DNA of 38,907 nucleotides, taken from NCBI GenBank assembly GCA_016744395.1, contig JADGEK010000001.1, positions 103,915-142,821 on the forward strand, written 5' to 3'. The DNA comes from Gammaproteobacteria bacterium (GTDB taxonomy: Bacteria; Pseudomonadota; Gammaproteobacteria; GRL18). The notes under the pieces are model-generated. The model worked only from the letters and a program-made list of their open reading frames with translations. It searched no databases and was not told the origin of the DNA. A program made the position numbers and the translations under genes. Position 1 is the first letter of the stretch. Each line of letters begins with the position of its first letter. Below, one piece after another: positions 25,463 through 34,161 of the stretch.

Positions 25463-25849
25463 TTAATGGTCGTCATTAATTGCTTCAGGTTCCAGGCATA
25501 AATAATTTTCTTGCTTAAAGCGTGGAGTACATATGCACAAAAAAACAAGTTCAGATTCACCACAGTTTTCTATTTTTTGAGGGATGCCAGGCGGTATAGT
25601 AACCACATCTAAGTGGCTCACGTTTTCAGGTGATGAGTTGTTAACATAGACCTTCCCCTGACCATTGAGAATCACATACCGCTCTATCGTGTGTTTGACT
25701 GCATGCAACTGAGTGCAAACACCGATAGCGATAGAGGCTCTTGCGATAGAGCAGTTTTCATCTTCAGAATGGTTTAATAGTTCATTAATATCGCAACGTT
25801 CTGATGTTGAAAGTTGCTTGCTGGGATCATAGTGCTTGATGTAAGGCAT
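25463..25849 (-). CDS. Cupin-domain protein
   Basis: A 128-residue single-domain cupin. The first motif region reads QLHAVKHTIERYVILNGQGKVYV and the second DVVTIPPGIPQKIENCGESELVFLCICTPRF. The first retains His and Glu in near-canonical positions; the second has Gln where the family often has His. It resembles sugar-phosphate-isomerase-like cupins that bind a metal and a small ligand. There is no signal peptide. It lies 7 bp after eamA, so the two are co-translated or nearly so. Substrate unknown. Confidence 0.8.
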   Translation of the reverse strand: MPYIKHYDPSKQLSTSERCDINELLNHSEDENCSIARASIAIGVCTQLHAVKHTIERYVILNGQGKVYVNNSSPENVSHLDVVTIPPGIPQKIENCGESELVFLCICTPRFKQENYLCLEPEAINDDH

Positions 25850-25856
25850 ATTACAT

Positions 25857-26768
25857 TTAACCCTTCTTCATTAATCGAATTTTTTTTGTGAAAAAATCAT
25901 AATATTGATGAATGATTAATCCAGATAATACACAGATGGTACCTAATACAATAGAATCTGTAATGGTTTCATGATTAAACCATTTTCCTAAAAATAGTGC
26001 TGAAATGGGTGTAATCAATGTTGCCAGAGCCACAGTAGAAGGTGATAATCTGGAAAGTACATAGTAATAACTGACAAAGCCAACCACTGAGCCCATGACG
26101 CCCAAATAAATAATAGACCAGAGTGTTCTTGAGGGCAATTGTTCTGGTAATGGATCGCCAAATAAAAAATAGCTGATTGCAAACAAGGGCATGGAATACA
26201 GTAATCCTCCCGCTGTGACAATGAGTGCTGGTAATGGCTCATTAAGACGTTTGATCCAGACGGCACTCCAGGAATGCAATGTGACAGAGCATAGTACGGC
26301 AATAATGCCCAATAGTGCTTGCTCACCAAGGCTGATCCTATCGATAAAAATAATGGCTAAGCCAATAAGTCCCATCAAGGCCCCTATTATTTTATTCAAA
26401 CTGAATGAATCTGAACTTAACAAAAATAAAGTAAAAGCAGCCGTAATGATAGGACTTAAGCCAAATAGTACTGAAGTGAGGCCTGAGGGGATAAATTGAG
26501 CGCCCCAATAAACCAGCATCATAGCACCATAAATTGCCAATGCAGAAGCCTGATAAACCTTGCGTGCTTTTTGATGCATAGGAATATTTTTATGCACGAA
26601 CAAAGTCAGTAGGACAGCAAGGCTTGCACCAATAAACATTCGTACCGATAAGCCTGCAATAAAATCAATGCCCTGAGAACTCCATTTGATTGCAAGTGGT
26701 GTTGTGGACCAGATAATGATCATGGCCAAGTAAGCAATGATGATCAATGTTGTGTTTTTAGTGTTCAT
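25857..26768 (-). CDS. EamA/DMT-family transporter
   Basis: A 303-residue inner-membrane transporter of the drug/metabolite (EamA) superfamily with about ten helices in two repeats. TM1 is IIAYLAMIIIWSTTPLAIKW, and the second repeat opens near LLGIIAVLCSVTLHSWSAVWIKRL. Members export amino acids, nucleosides or other metabolites; this substrate cannot be predicted. I take ATG 26768. A TTG at 26780 in the same frame is possible; neither has a clear ribosome site. A 14-bp hairpin and an intrinsic terminator lie just upstream in the leader, suggesting control by attenuation. It heads the eamA-cupin-rof unit. Confidence 0.88.
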   Translation of the reverse strand: MNTKNTTLIIIAYLAMIIIWSTTPLAIKWSSQGIDFIAGLSVRMFIGASLAVLLTLFVHKNIPMHQKARKVYQASALAIYGAMMLVYWGAQFIPSGLTSVLFGLSPIITAAFTLFLLSSDSFSLNKIIGALMGLIGLAIIFIDRISLGEQALLGIIAVLCSVTLHSWSAVWIKRLNEPLPALIVTAGGLLYSMPLFAISYFLFGDPLPEQLPSRTLWSIIYLGVMGSVVGFVSYYYVLSRLSPSTVALATLITPISALFLGKWFNHETITDSIVLGTICVLSGLIIHQYYDFFTKKIRLMKKG

Positions 26769-26782
26769 TTTTTTTGCCAATC

Positions 26783-26814
26783 ATTGCTCTTGCACATGGA
26801 TGTGCAAGAGCAAT
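26783..26814. repeat. 14-bp perfect hairpin in the eamA leader
   Basis: ATTGCTCTTGCACA and its exact complement TGTGCAAGAGCAAT are separated by 4 nt. It is 14 bp before the eamA ATG on the minus strand and has no following T run in that direction. The very stable stem may protect or block the ribosome site, or be an operator. Confidence 0.6.
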
Positions 26815-26832
26815 ATTAAGATTATCCCAGGC

Positions 26833-26865
26833 CAAAAAAAAAGCCACAGATTTTTATCTGTGGCT
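26833..26865 (-). terminator. Intrinsic terminator in the eamA leader
   Basis: A perfect 10-bp stem AGCCACAGAT/ATCTGTGGCT (26842-26865, 4-nt loop), followed on the minus strand by a run of nine T. It lies upstream of eamA and downstream of no identified minus-strand gene, so it must end either a leader RNA or an unannotated small RNA. Confidence 0.88.
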
Positions 26866-27085
26866 TAACTTTTTCTGAAACAAAAGTGTTGTTTTTAATC
26901 TATCCTATCAGGGATAAGCTAAATGAAAATCAACGAAGAGAAAAGTACACAGATGTCGTCTTTTGGTCATTATAAAATTTAAAAAGACATTTCTATTTGA
27001 GTTACTCGCATACCAGCGTCGCACAGAGACGAAGCAGTGTGCCATGGGTTTGAGTAGTACTCGAAATGTGCTTGTGTTCATTGAT
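26833..27085 (-). ncRNA. Candidate structured leader or small RNA ahead of eamA
   Basis: On the minus strand a TATAAT-like element lies at 27097-27092, predicting a start near 27085. The next segment (about 27062-27000) is GC-richer than its surroundings and folds well: GAGT..ACTC at its 5' end pairs with GAGT..ACTC at its 3' end (8 bp with an internal loop), enclosing ACC/GGT and GCACA/TGTGC stems. An AT-rich stretch then leads to the terminator at 26865-26833. I recognise no known riboswitch class. It could be a leader with attenuation or a separate RNA of about 250 nt. Confidence 0.4.
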
Positions 27086-27185
27086 TTCATAATTATAGAT
27101 TGCTTTAAAATTTGATTTTTGTCAAGAAATGATTATTGAAAAAAAATTTGTAAGAAATCTCTTAATGCTTGAGCCAAGGCTTGCT

Positions 27186-27220
27186 TTGACTTTCTAATAA
27201 TATTATCTATAGTTAATATT
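27186..27220 (+). promoter_or_regulatory. Promoter and operator-like repeat before the kinase gene
   Basis: TTGACT (27186-27191), 16 bp, TATAGT (27208-27213) is a good housekeeping promoter. The -10 is embedded in an inverted repeat AATATTA / TAATATT (27199-27205, 27214-27220), which may be a repressor site. Transcription would start about 65 bp before the kinase start codon. Confidence 0.6.
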
Positions 27221-27284
27221 ATGCATTGTATTTATGTAAATAATTGTTTTATTTATTAGTTTTTAAAGAGTGATAGTAATAAAC

Positions 27285-29750
27285 GTGGCAAAAAAAATTG
27301 GTCGTTTTAATCAGGTCAGAGAACTAGGTAAAGGCACTCAGGGAGTTGTCCATCTTGCAGTTGATCCTGTTTTACAAAGAAATGTCGCCATAAAGTCACT
27401 GCATTTTTCCGATGTGAGCAATGCGGCAGATACGAAAAAAATGTTGCTCAAAGAAGCACGTACTATCAGTAAAATGATTCATCCCAATATTGTTTCAATT
27501 TATGAAGCGGGAGAAGATGATAAAAAGAACCCCTACCTGGTTTTTGAATATGTCAGTGGTCAGTTACTCACTGATGTCATGAAGAAAAAAGGCATGATGA
27601 CTGTGAAAGAGGCTTTAGCATTGCTAAAACCTGTCATTGAAGCAATCAGTCATGCAGAGCAACAAAATATCATTCATTGTGATTTAAAGCCTGCCAATAT
27701 TTTAATTAATGATGATAATATCCCCAAGGTAATGGATTTTGGTATCGCTCGTGTACTCTCTAAACAGAAATCTAAAACCGATGGGTTTTTTGGCACGCCA
27801 CGTTATATGCCGCCTGAATATATTCGTGAACAAATGGTCACTGCCAGTAATGACTCTTATGCTTTGGGTATCATTCTTTATGAAATGTTAACGGGCAAAT
27901 CTGCTTTTATGGGTAATAATATTAAACAGATTATTAGTAAAGTTTTAAATGAAACGCTCTCCCCTCCTTCAAGGTTGAACTCCGATATTGATGCGTATTT
28001 TGAAAGTATTATTTTAAAAGCCATTGATAAAAAACTTGAAAACCGTTACCAAAGTAGCAGTGAGTTTAATACGGCTATTGATGACTATTTGGAAACTCAA
28101 GGTGCAGGCATTACTCAATCCAGTAAGGCACAAGATGCCACTATTGAGTTTTTGCTTCGAAGAATGAAACGTAAAAAAGATTTTCCAGCTTTGTCAGAAT
28201 CTTTATTTAAAATAAATAAGATTGTGGACGAAGATGAAAAAGGTTTTGATGCATTAGCGGGCGCCATTGTTGAGGATTTTGCTCTCACAAATAAAATTTT
28301 GAAGATAGTCAACTCAGCTTATTATCGGCGTAGTGGTGGTGAAGTTAAAACCATTTCAAGAGCGGTGATGATGTTGGGCTTTGATGCCATTCGTTCCATT
28401 GCAGTGAGCTTGATTTTGATCGATCATCTGCATGATAAGTCTCAGGCAAAGCAACTCAAAGATCGTGTTGTATCTTCACTCTATAGTGGTGTTTTTGCTA
28501 AAAATCTTGCCGATAAGTCCCATCTTATTAATAAAGAAGAAGTCTTTCTCAGTGGAATTTTTCATAATCTTGGGAAATTATTAGCTATTTTTTATTTTAA
28601 TGAAGAGTCAATGGAAGTTGAACAGCTGGTTGAAGGGGGGGGGATCAGTGAAGAAGATGCGGCTATTCAAGTCCTGGGTGTTTCTTATCCTCGACTTGGG
28701 ACAGCCATTGCTAAAGAGTGGGAGTTGCCACACTATATTGTTAATACAATTAAACCCTATAATACCAAAGCCAATAGCAAGCGATTGCAGTTAAATGACG
28801 AAGAAAAAATGCATGCCATCAGCAGTTTATCCAATGAACTCACTGGCTTGATTGAAAAAACGGATGACTCAATTGATTGGAGGAAAAAATCGGTCTCGTT
28901 ATGGAGACAATATACACCTCAGTTGGATTTGAATGATCAAGATCTGGTCTCATTAGCGGATCAGGCAAAAGAAGATCTGATCGATCTTAATTCGATTTTA
29001 AATATTAGCATGTCTAAATCATCAATTATTGAGGGCTTGGATAGTGATGCAGTGTCTGAAGGTGATAAGCAGTTGCATGTTGAAAAAACAATTGTGCTTG
29101 AGACGACAGAAAAGCTATCGGAAAAAGAGATTAATGAAAAGTTAAAATCAGCCTTTTCTGATCAAGGTGCAAGAACCCATCAACAAAGCCAGGATGGTGC
29201 TTCTCAGGGTATTGTTGATAATGAAGAAAACTCTGATCCAGAAACTATCTTAAGAGCTGGTATTGATGATATCAGTGCAATGTTGACGGATGAATACAGT
29301 GTGACGGGTATTTTTCGTCTTTGTCTGGAAGTGATGCATCGAGCATTTCAGTTTGATCATGCCGTGGTTTGTATGGCTAATAATAAAAAGAAAATAATGG
29401 AAGGGAAATTTGGCTATGGTATTAATAATGCCTTTTTAGCTCAGTTTCAATTCCCTATGAAGTATAAACCTGATGTCTTTCATCTGGCATTGGAAAAAGG
29501 TGTTGATGTTTTGATTGCAGATACACAAGATGAAAAAATATTAAAGAAAATACCTGCCTGGTATCAACAAATTATTGAAGCAGAAAGCTTTATTGTTTTG
29601 CCCGTTATGGTGAAAAAGAAAGCCATTGGTTTATTTTATGGTGATCGTTTCAAATCGGGTGAATTGCTGATTAAACAACATGAACTGAAATTAATGCAGC
29701 AGCTGAAATTTTTGGCCTCAGAAGCATTGATAAAAAAATATCAGCGCTAA
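27285..29750 (+). CDS. Ser/Thr protein kinase-HDOD-GAF signalling protein
   Basis: An 821-residue soluble protein with three domains. Residues 5-275 are a Hanks-type kinase: GKGTQG glycine loop, Lys37 in VAIK, catalytic loop HCDLKPANIL with Asp133 and Asn138, DFG Asp151, then GTPRYMPPE. HCD replaces HRD, so it is a non-RD kinase. An HDOD domain follows (about 290-490; DFALTNKILKIVNSAYY, ISRAVMMLGFDAIRSIAVSL), then a linker and a C-terminal GAF domain (about 665-815). GTG 27285 gives the usual family start (AKKIGRF); an in-frame GTG at 27270 is the alternative. A PP2C phosphatase is encoded convergently 66 bp on, a likely partner. Confidence 0.9.
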   Translation: MAKKIGRFNQVRELGKGTQGVVHLAVDPVLQRNVAIKSLHFSDVSNAADTKKMLLKEARTISKMIHPNIVSIYEAGEDDKKNPYLVFEYVSGQLLTDVMKKKGMMTVKEALALLKPVIEAISHAEQQNIIHCDLKPANILINDDNIPKVMDFGIARVLSKQKSKTDGFFGTPRYMPPEYIREQMVTASNDSYALGIILYEMLTGKSAFMGNNIKQIISKVLNETLSPPSRLNSDIDAYFESIILKAIDKKLENRYQSSSEFNTAIDDYLETQGAGITQSSKAQDATIEFLLRRMKRKKDFPALSESLFKINKIVDEDEKGFDALAGAIVEDFALTNKILKIVNSAYYRRSGGEVKTISRAVMMLGFDAIRSIAVSLILIDHLHDKSQAKQLKDRVVSSLYSGVFAKNLADKSHLINKEEVFLSGIFHNLGKLLAIFYFNEESMEVEQLVEGGGISEEDAAIQVLGVSYPRLGTAIAKEWELPHYIVNTIKPYNTKANSKRLQLNDEEKMHAISSLSNELTGLIEKTDDSIDWRKKSVSLWRQYTPQLDLNDQDLVSLADQAKEDLIDLNSILNISMSKSSIIEGLDSDAVSEGDKQLHVEKTIVLETTEKLSEKEINEKLKSAFSDQGARTHQQSQDGASQGIVDNEENSDPETILRAGIDDISAMLTDEYSVTGIFRLCLEVMHRAFQFDHAVVCMANNKKKIMEGKFGYGINNAFLAQFQFPMKYKPDVFHLALEKGVDVLIADTQDEKILKKIPAWYQQIIEAESFIVLPVMVKKKAIGLFYGDRFKSGELLIKQHELKLMQQLKFLASEALIKKYQR

Positions 29751-29816
29751 ACCACTACTCTTAAGTAAATTCGCTTGATTTTTAATGTTATGTACGTAAA
29801 TCTGGAGTGTTTTTAC

Positions 29817-30584
29817 TCAGGTAAAATCGATGATAATAATAGAAATATTATCTTCACCACCTGCAAGGTTGGCTTCAATCACTAGTTGCTCAGGCAGTTT
29901 TTCAGGGTCACGTTCAAATTGTATCAGCATATCCAGTATCTTTTCATCGCTCACCATTGTTGTCAGCCCATCTGAGCACAGAAGCAGTTTTTCTCCTTTT
30001 TTGGCAGGATAGAGAGAAACATCGGGAGCAACTTCTGGGTATGGGCCTAATGCTTTGGTTAAGACGTTTGCAGAAGGCTTATCACCTTCAAAGCATTTGT
30101 CTTTCCAAAGTTGGAGTAATGAATGATCCGTGCTGATTTGAGTTAATTCTTGCTTGTGGTAGGAGTATGCTCTGCTGTCCCCCACATTGAAAATGACCGA
30201 CATTTTCTTTTCAGGTAAATACCAGCACCCTACAATGGTGGTTCCCATTCCCTTGCCTTCACGAAGACCGCGAGCATTATTGGCTTTATTAATCGTGACG
30301 TTTGTTTCTTCAATGGCAGCAGTGACAGCTGAAACTTCAGGAAATTCAACATCACTATTTGATGATTGGCCAGGGTTAAATTTTTTTGTTAAAGCATTTT
30401 CAACGATATCTGCCGCCATTTTACTGGCGACTTCTCCTGCCTGATGGCCACCCATTCCGTCAGCAAGAATAAAGAGCGAATTTTCAGGATTCAGACGTAT
30501 GTTATCTTCGTTATGCTTTCTGGAACGACCTGTATCCGTCAAGCCATAGGCTGTACATTTTATTGAAAGGAAGCGTGCTAGCAT
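29817..30584 (-). CDS. PP2C-family Ser/Thr phosphatase
   Basis: A 255-residue PPM phosphatase with all metal-binding motifs: KHNEDN, ILADGMGGHQAGEVAS, FNVGDSRAYSY, LLLCSDGLTTMVSD and GGEDNISII. It dephosphorylates Ser/Thr proteins in the cytoplasm using Mn or Mg. The length is the bacterial Stp/PrpC norm. It is convergent with the Ser/Thr kinase gene, the usual pairing, so the two probably set the phosphorylation of shared substrates. Confidence 0.93.
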   Translation of the reverse strand: MLARFLSIKCTAYGLTDTGRSRKHNEDNIRLNPENSLFILADGMGGHQAGEVASKMAADIVENALTKKFNPGQSSNSDVEFPEVSAVTAAIEETNVTINKANNARGLREGKGMGTTIVGCWYLPEKKMSVIFNVGDSRAYSYHKQELTQISTDHSLLQLWKDKCFEGDKPSANVLTKALGPYPEVAPDVSLYPAKKGEKLLLCSDGLTTMVSDEKILDMLIQFERDPEKLPEQLVIEANLAGGEDNISIIIIDFT

Positions 30585-30696
30585 AAATTCTCTAAATACC
30601 TTAAGTGAAAACCGATTATTCTAAGTGTTATAAAAAAGTCTGTTCATGTAATCATAGTCTACTTTGAAAATAAAGCACTTCTTAAACTTCTGCTTT

Positions 30697-31749
30697 CTAG
30701 CAGCAGCCTTCGCTAGAACTGGTATCTATAGAATCTGAGCCATTAAAAGGTAAGGCTGTTCCACAGCCAGAAAAAATACCAAAATGGGTGTTCATATCAC
30801 CATAAAATTCAAAATGTGTTTTAAAGCGTGAATCATATAACATTTTCCAGGTGTTGCCGCACACAGGAAAGTGACGTCCTTTTTCAATTGTGTGGTGTTT
30901 ATCCAGGATGAAGACTTCCTCGTGATGGATAATACCGCCTTTATACACAACTGATTGTCCATAATCTTCACAATGACTTTCCAGATCATTGAGCTTAAAC
31001 AAACGATAGGTGGCAGAAAAGAAATCAATGTGTCCAATGAGTTGCTCAATCTCAGTGTTATCAATTGCTAATGGGCGATCCTCGACGAGTCTGGGATCAA
31101 GAAAACCACACTTTTTGGAAAGATTCAAAAAGTCGTTCCAATAGAGTGCGCCACTTAAGCATTCACCATATAAAATGGGATCTTTAACCAGTTCATCAGG
31201 TACTCGCCGATCACTATAAACATCGGAAAAATAAAGTTCACCGCCAGGTTTTAAGACACGATAGGCTTCTTTTAGTACAGATTCTTTATCAGGTGACAAG
31301 TTGATGACACAGTTTGAGACTATAATGTCAAAGCTGTTGTCTTCAAGTTCAAGTTCATCCAGTTTTTCAATATAGCCTTTTTTAAAGGCTATATTTGGCT
31401 GTTTGTAGCCAAAAGCCTCGGTATGATAATCAATGTATTTATTGGCAATATCCAATTGTTCATCGGTCATATCAACGCCAAGGACAAAGCCTTCTTCACC
31501 AACCAGTTGAGAAAGAATATAGCAATCACGGCCAGAGCCACTGCCTAAATCCAGGATGCGCATGCCTTCCAGTTTTTGCGGCCGTACCAGTCCACAACCA
31601 TAATAGCGGGAAGCCACTTCTGCATGTATTTTACTCATAGCCTGTTTTAAGTGTTCAGGCATATTGGTATCGGTGCAACATGCATCTGTTTTTAAATCCC
31701 CAGAGGATTGTAGTACTTTTCCGTAATAATCTTTTACATCTTCAAACAT
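30697..31749 (-). CDS. arsM: Arsenite methyltransferase ArsM
   Basis: A 350-residue SAM-dependent methyltransferase that methylates arsenite. The start region VKDYYGKVLQSSGDLKTDACC is typical, followed by the SAM motif ILDLGSGSGRDCYILSQLVG, VGVDMT, and ISNC-type VSNCVINLSPDK with an arsenic-binding cysteine, then GECLSGALYW with the next one. The C-terminus (CGTALPF, ending EGCC) is also family-like. I chose ATG 31749, preceded by AGGAA, over GTG 31797 and ATG 31773. No arsR, arsB or arsC is adjacent, so the gene stands alone. Confidence 0.9.
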   Translation of the reverse strand: MFEDVKDYYGKVLQSSGDLKTDACCTDTNMPEHLKQAMSKIHAEVASRYYGCGLVRPQKLEGMRILDLGSGSGRDCYILSQLVGEEGFVLGVDMTDEQLDIANKYIDYHTEAFGYKQPNIAFKKGYIEKLDELELEDNSFDIIVSNCVINLSPDKESVLKEAYRVLKPGGELYFSDVYSDRRVPDELVKDPILYGECLSGALYWNDFLNLSKKCGFLDPRLVEDRPLAIDNTEIEQLIGHIDFFSATYRLFKLNDLESHCEDYGQSVVYKGGIIHHEEVFILDKHHTIEKGRHFPVCGNTWKMLYDSRFKTHFEFYGDMNTHFGIFSGCGTALPFNGSDSIDTSSSEGCC

Positions 31750-32016
31750 ACTGCGCTTTCCTAAAAATTCAGACATGGAAATAATATACAAAAACACTTA
31801 ATAAAGAAAGTGACACAAGCCTTTAATAAACGGTGTGCTCAATTTCTTGAATAAGTCAGTTTCATCTCCTATTCTTAAAAATAATGACTTATTTTCAAGA
31901 AATTTAAAGTAATTATTTGATTAGTCGATGTATTTATTAAAAATGATTTGATGAAATCTCACAATTGTATTATCTGCAATATTTTCTATTAGGTTAATTA
32001 AAGTGAAGCATATGTA

Positions 32017-33252
32017 ATGGAAATACCACCTATTTATTGGACATTATTGGGTGAAATTGCGCTGGTACTGATTGGTGTGCTGAGTACTGTGATTCTTGTT
32101 GTTCTCAAAGATCGGAAAAAACTCAAAGAATATTCAAGTTACCTCAAAGAGGTGATTAATAAGTTAAAGAAAAAGCTGGCACAATCTGAGACTGAGCAGG
32201 ATCAGGAAAGAGTGCTTGAGCTACTAAATGCGCTTATTGAGCATGTTCGTGAGCAATATCAAGCTCAATTCGGCAATAGAATTGCACCTGAAGCGGGTGA
32301 AGAATCTGCAGATGATCTTCCCTCGGTTGAAAAATTTGTCTTTATTGCGGGCTTTCAAACAATTATTGCTGAGTTAAGTGCGCTTGAAAATAGTAATGAT
32401 CCTGAAACCGCATGGACAAAAATTCAAAATGAATTGACACCACTGTTTCAAAATTACCTTGACCCTATTCTTTGTGAACAAAAGGAGATAGTGCAATCCA
32501 TTTCTCAGGATACGGATGATGAGAGCTTAAAAATACAGCTTGAAAATGCCAATAAGCGCATTGATAATCTCGAAAAATTTAAGCAACTTTACTTTGATCT
32601 GCAAAGTAAATTAAGCCAGAGTGTTGCAGAAATTGAGGCTTTGAATCAGCAGTTATTGGAGTTATCAGAAGGCAGTGATAAATATGATGAGATTCAGGTT
32701 CTTATTGAAAAAAATAAAACTCATTACTTAGAAATGGGGCAAATGATTGGTATGGACAAAGAGCAGCATCATGCCAGCGTTGCCAATACAATGGACTATA
32801 GTGATGCCATTATTAATGAGCGTAAGGACGAAATTAAGCGCTTAAAATCTCAGATTTCACAACAATTTGAAGATATTTGGGAATTACAGAATCGAGTTGT
32901 GGAGCCTGACTCAGAGACACCAAAACCTGAAGAACTCAGTGCTGGTATAGAAACAATTTCCCGTAATTTAAAAGATGCTGAAATGTGTATTGAGACTATG
33001 GATATGGAAATACAAACCTTGACGTCAGAAATTACAAATTTAAGAAATCAGTTAAAAGATCGTGATGACAGTAGCGAGAGTATTGTTCCACCTGAGCATG
33101 TGATTGCATTAGAAGAAAAAGAGACAATGATTGCTCGTTTTTCCCAGGAAAGCAAAGAGTTGCTGAGTTGTATTACGGGCCTTGAAGATGATAATCAACA
33201 TCAAAGTGAGCGAATCAGAGAGCTCGAAGCGAAATTAGCAAGTAGACCTTAG
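32017..33252 (+). CDS. Membrane-anchored coiled-coil protein, unknown
   Basis: A 411-residue protein that I do not recognise. One N-terminal hydrophobic helix (about 8-30, LLGEIALVLIGVLSTVILVVL) is followed by a basic patch, then about 370 residues rich in Glu, Gln, Lys and Leu with heptad patterns (about 35-85, 165-225, 262-290, 310-350 and 365-405). A less helical segment (about 95-150, VEKFVFIAGFQTIIAELSALEN) interrupts them. It is probably a cytoplasmic rod or scaffold tethered to the inner membrane. It is convergent with mutM. No enzyme motif is visible. Confidence 0.8.
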   Translation: MEIPPIYWTLLGEIALVLIGVLSTVILVVLKDRKKLKEYSSYLKEVINKLKKKLAQSETEQDQERVLELLNALIEHVREQYQAQFGNRIAPEAGEESADDLPSVEKFVFIAGFQTIIAELSALENSNDPETAWTKIQNELTPLFQNYLDPILCEQKEIVQSISQDTDDESLKIQLENANKRIDNLEKFKQLYFDLQSKLSQSVAEIEALNQQLLELSEGSDKYDEIQVLIEKNKTHYLEMGQMIGMDKEQHHASVANTMDYSDAIINERKDEIKRLKSQISQQFEDIWELQNRVVEPDSETPKPEELSAGIETISRNLKDAEMCIETMDMEIQTLTSEITNLRNQLKDRDDSSESIVPPEHVIALEEKETMIARFSQESKELLSCITGLEDDNQHQSERIRELEAKLASRP

Positions 33253-33273
33253 GATAGAATAGTAAAATGCTTA

Positions 33274-34089
33274 TTATTTTTGGCAGCATGTGCAGTAAAC
33301 GGTACTGCGATTGCCTAATCTAATTTCTTTTAATGGTTTCTTGCATTTCACACAAGGCTGATCTTTACGTCCATATACAAGCAGTTCCTGTTTAAAATAC
33401 CCTGGCTTTCCAGTCCCGCCCACAAAATCTTTTAGAGTGGTTCCACCCTGTGAGATGGCCTCTTTGAGTATTCTTTTACTTTCAGTGCACAGCTTTTCAT
33501 AGCGCAGCTTACTGATCTTACCTGCAGCTCTTTTAGGATGAATACCACTGGCAAATAGTGCTTCATTGGCATAAATATTACCAATGCCGACTACTATTTT
33601 ACTGTTCATAATAAATTGTTTAACGGCAACAGTTTTTTTTCTGGAGAGGTTAAAAAGGTCGTCCGCATTAAAATCATCTGACAATGGCTCAGGGCCTAAG
33701 TGATTTAGTAAGGGGTGAGCATCAATAGGGGCTGTGGTCCACAACACTGCTCCAAAGCGTCGAGGGTCTTTTAGGCGAAGTGCATTACCATTGTTAAAGC
33801 ACAGCTCAACATGATCGTGCTTGTCATAAGGACTTTGGGGATCGGTAATTCTAAGGCTGCCAGACATACCCAGATGAATGATCAGTGTGCCATTATCCGT
33901 GAAAAATAAGAGGTATTTAGCCCGACGTGTGATTTTAACAAAGCTTTGCTGCGTCAGTTGTTCTGCCAGTTCTTCAGGCACAGGCCAGCGAAGACGTGGG
34001 TTTCGAATGTTCACTTGGGTGATGGGAGAATTGCGAACGTGCGCATGTATTCCCTGGAGTGTTGTTTCAACTTCAGGGAGTTCAGGCAT
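33274..34089 (-). CDS. mutM: Formamidopyrimidine-DNA glycosylase MutM
   Basis: A 271-residue base-excision repair enzyme removing 8-oxoguanine and formamidopyrimidines. The N-terminal MPELPEVETT supplies the catalytic Pro2 and Glu3. LKDPRRFGAVLW and IGNIYANEALFASGIHP are family signatures. The C-terminal zinc finger is CVKCKKPLKEIRLGNRSTVYCTCC. The length is standard. It follows the small exported protein gene on the same strand by 72 bp and is convergent with the coiled-coil gene. Confidence 0.97.
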   Translation of the reverse strand: MPELPEVETTLQGIHAHVRNSPITQVNIRNPRLRWPVPEELAEQLTQQSFVKITRRAKYLLFFTDNGTLIIHLGMSGSLRITDPQSPYDKHDHVELCFNNGNALRLKDPRRFGAVLWTTAPIDAHPLLNHLGPEPLSDDFNADDLFNLSRKKTVAVKQFIMNSKIVVGIGNIYANEALFASGIHPKRAAGKISKLRYEKLCTESKRILKEAISQGGTTLKDFVGGTGKPGYFKQELLVYGRKDQPCVKCKKPLKEIRLGNRSTVYCTCCQK

Positions 34090-34161
34090 TGATACGAGTA
34101 CTCATGCCTGAATCATAAATTTGCCTACAGCAGAGATCGTGCGGGTCTAATTAAGCTGTTG

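Noticed and set aside
26908-27090. 60-residue minus-strand reading frame ahead of eamA
   Set aside because: It coincides with the structured GC-richer segment, has no ribosome site, and its translation looks random.
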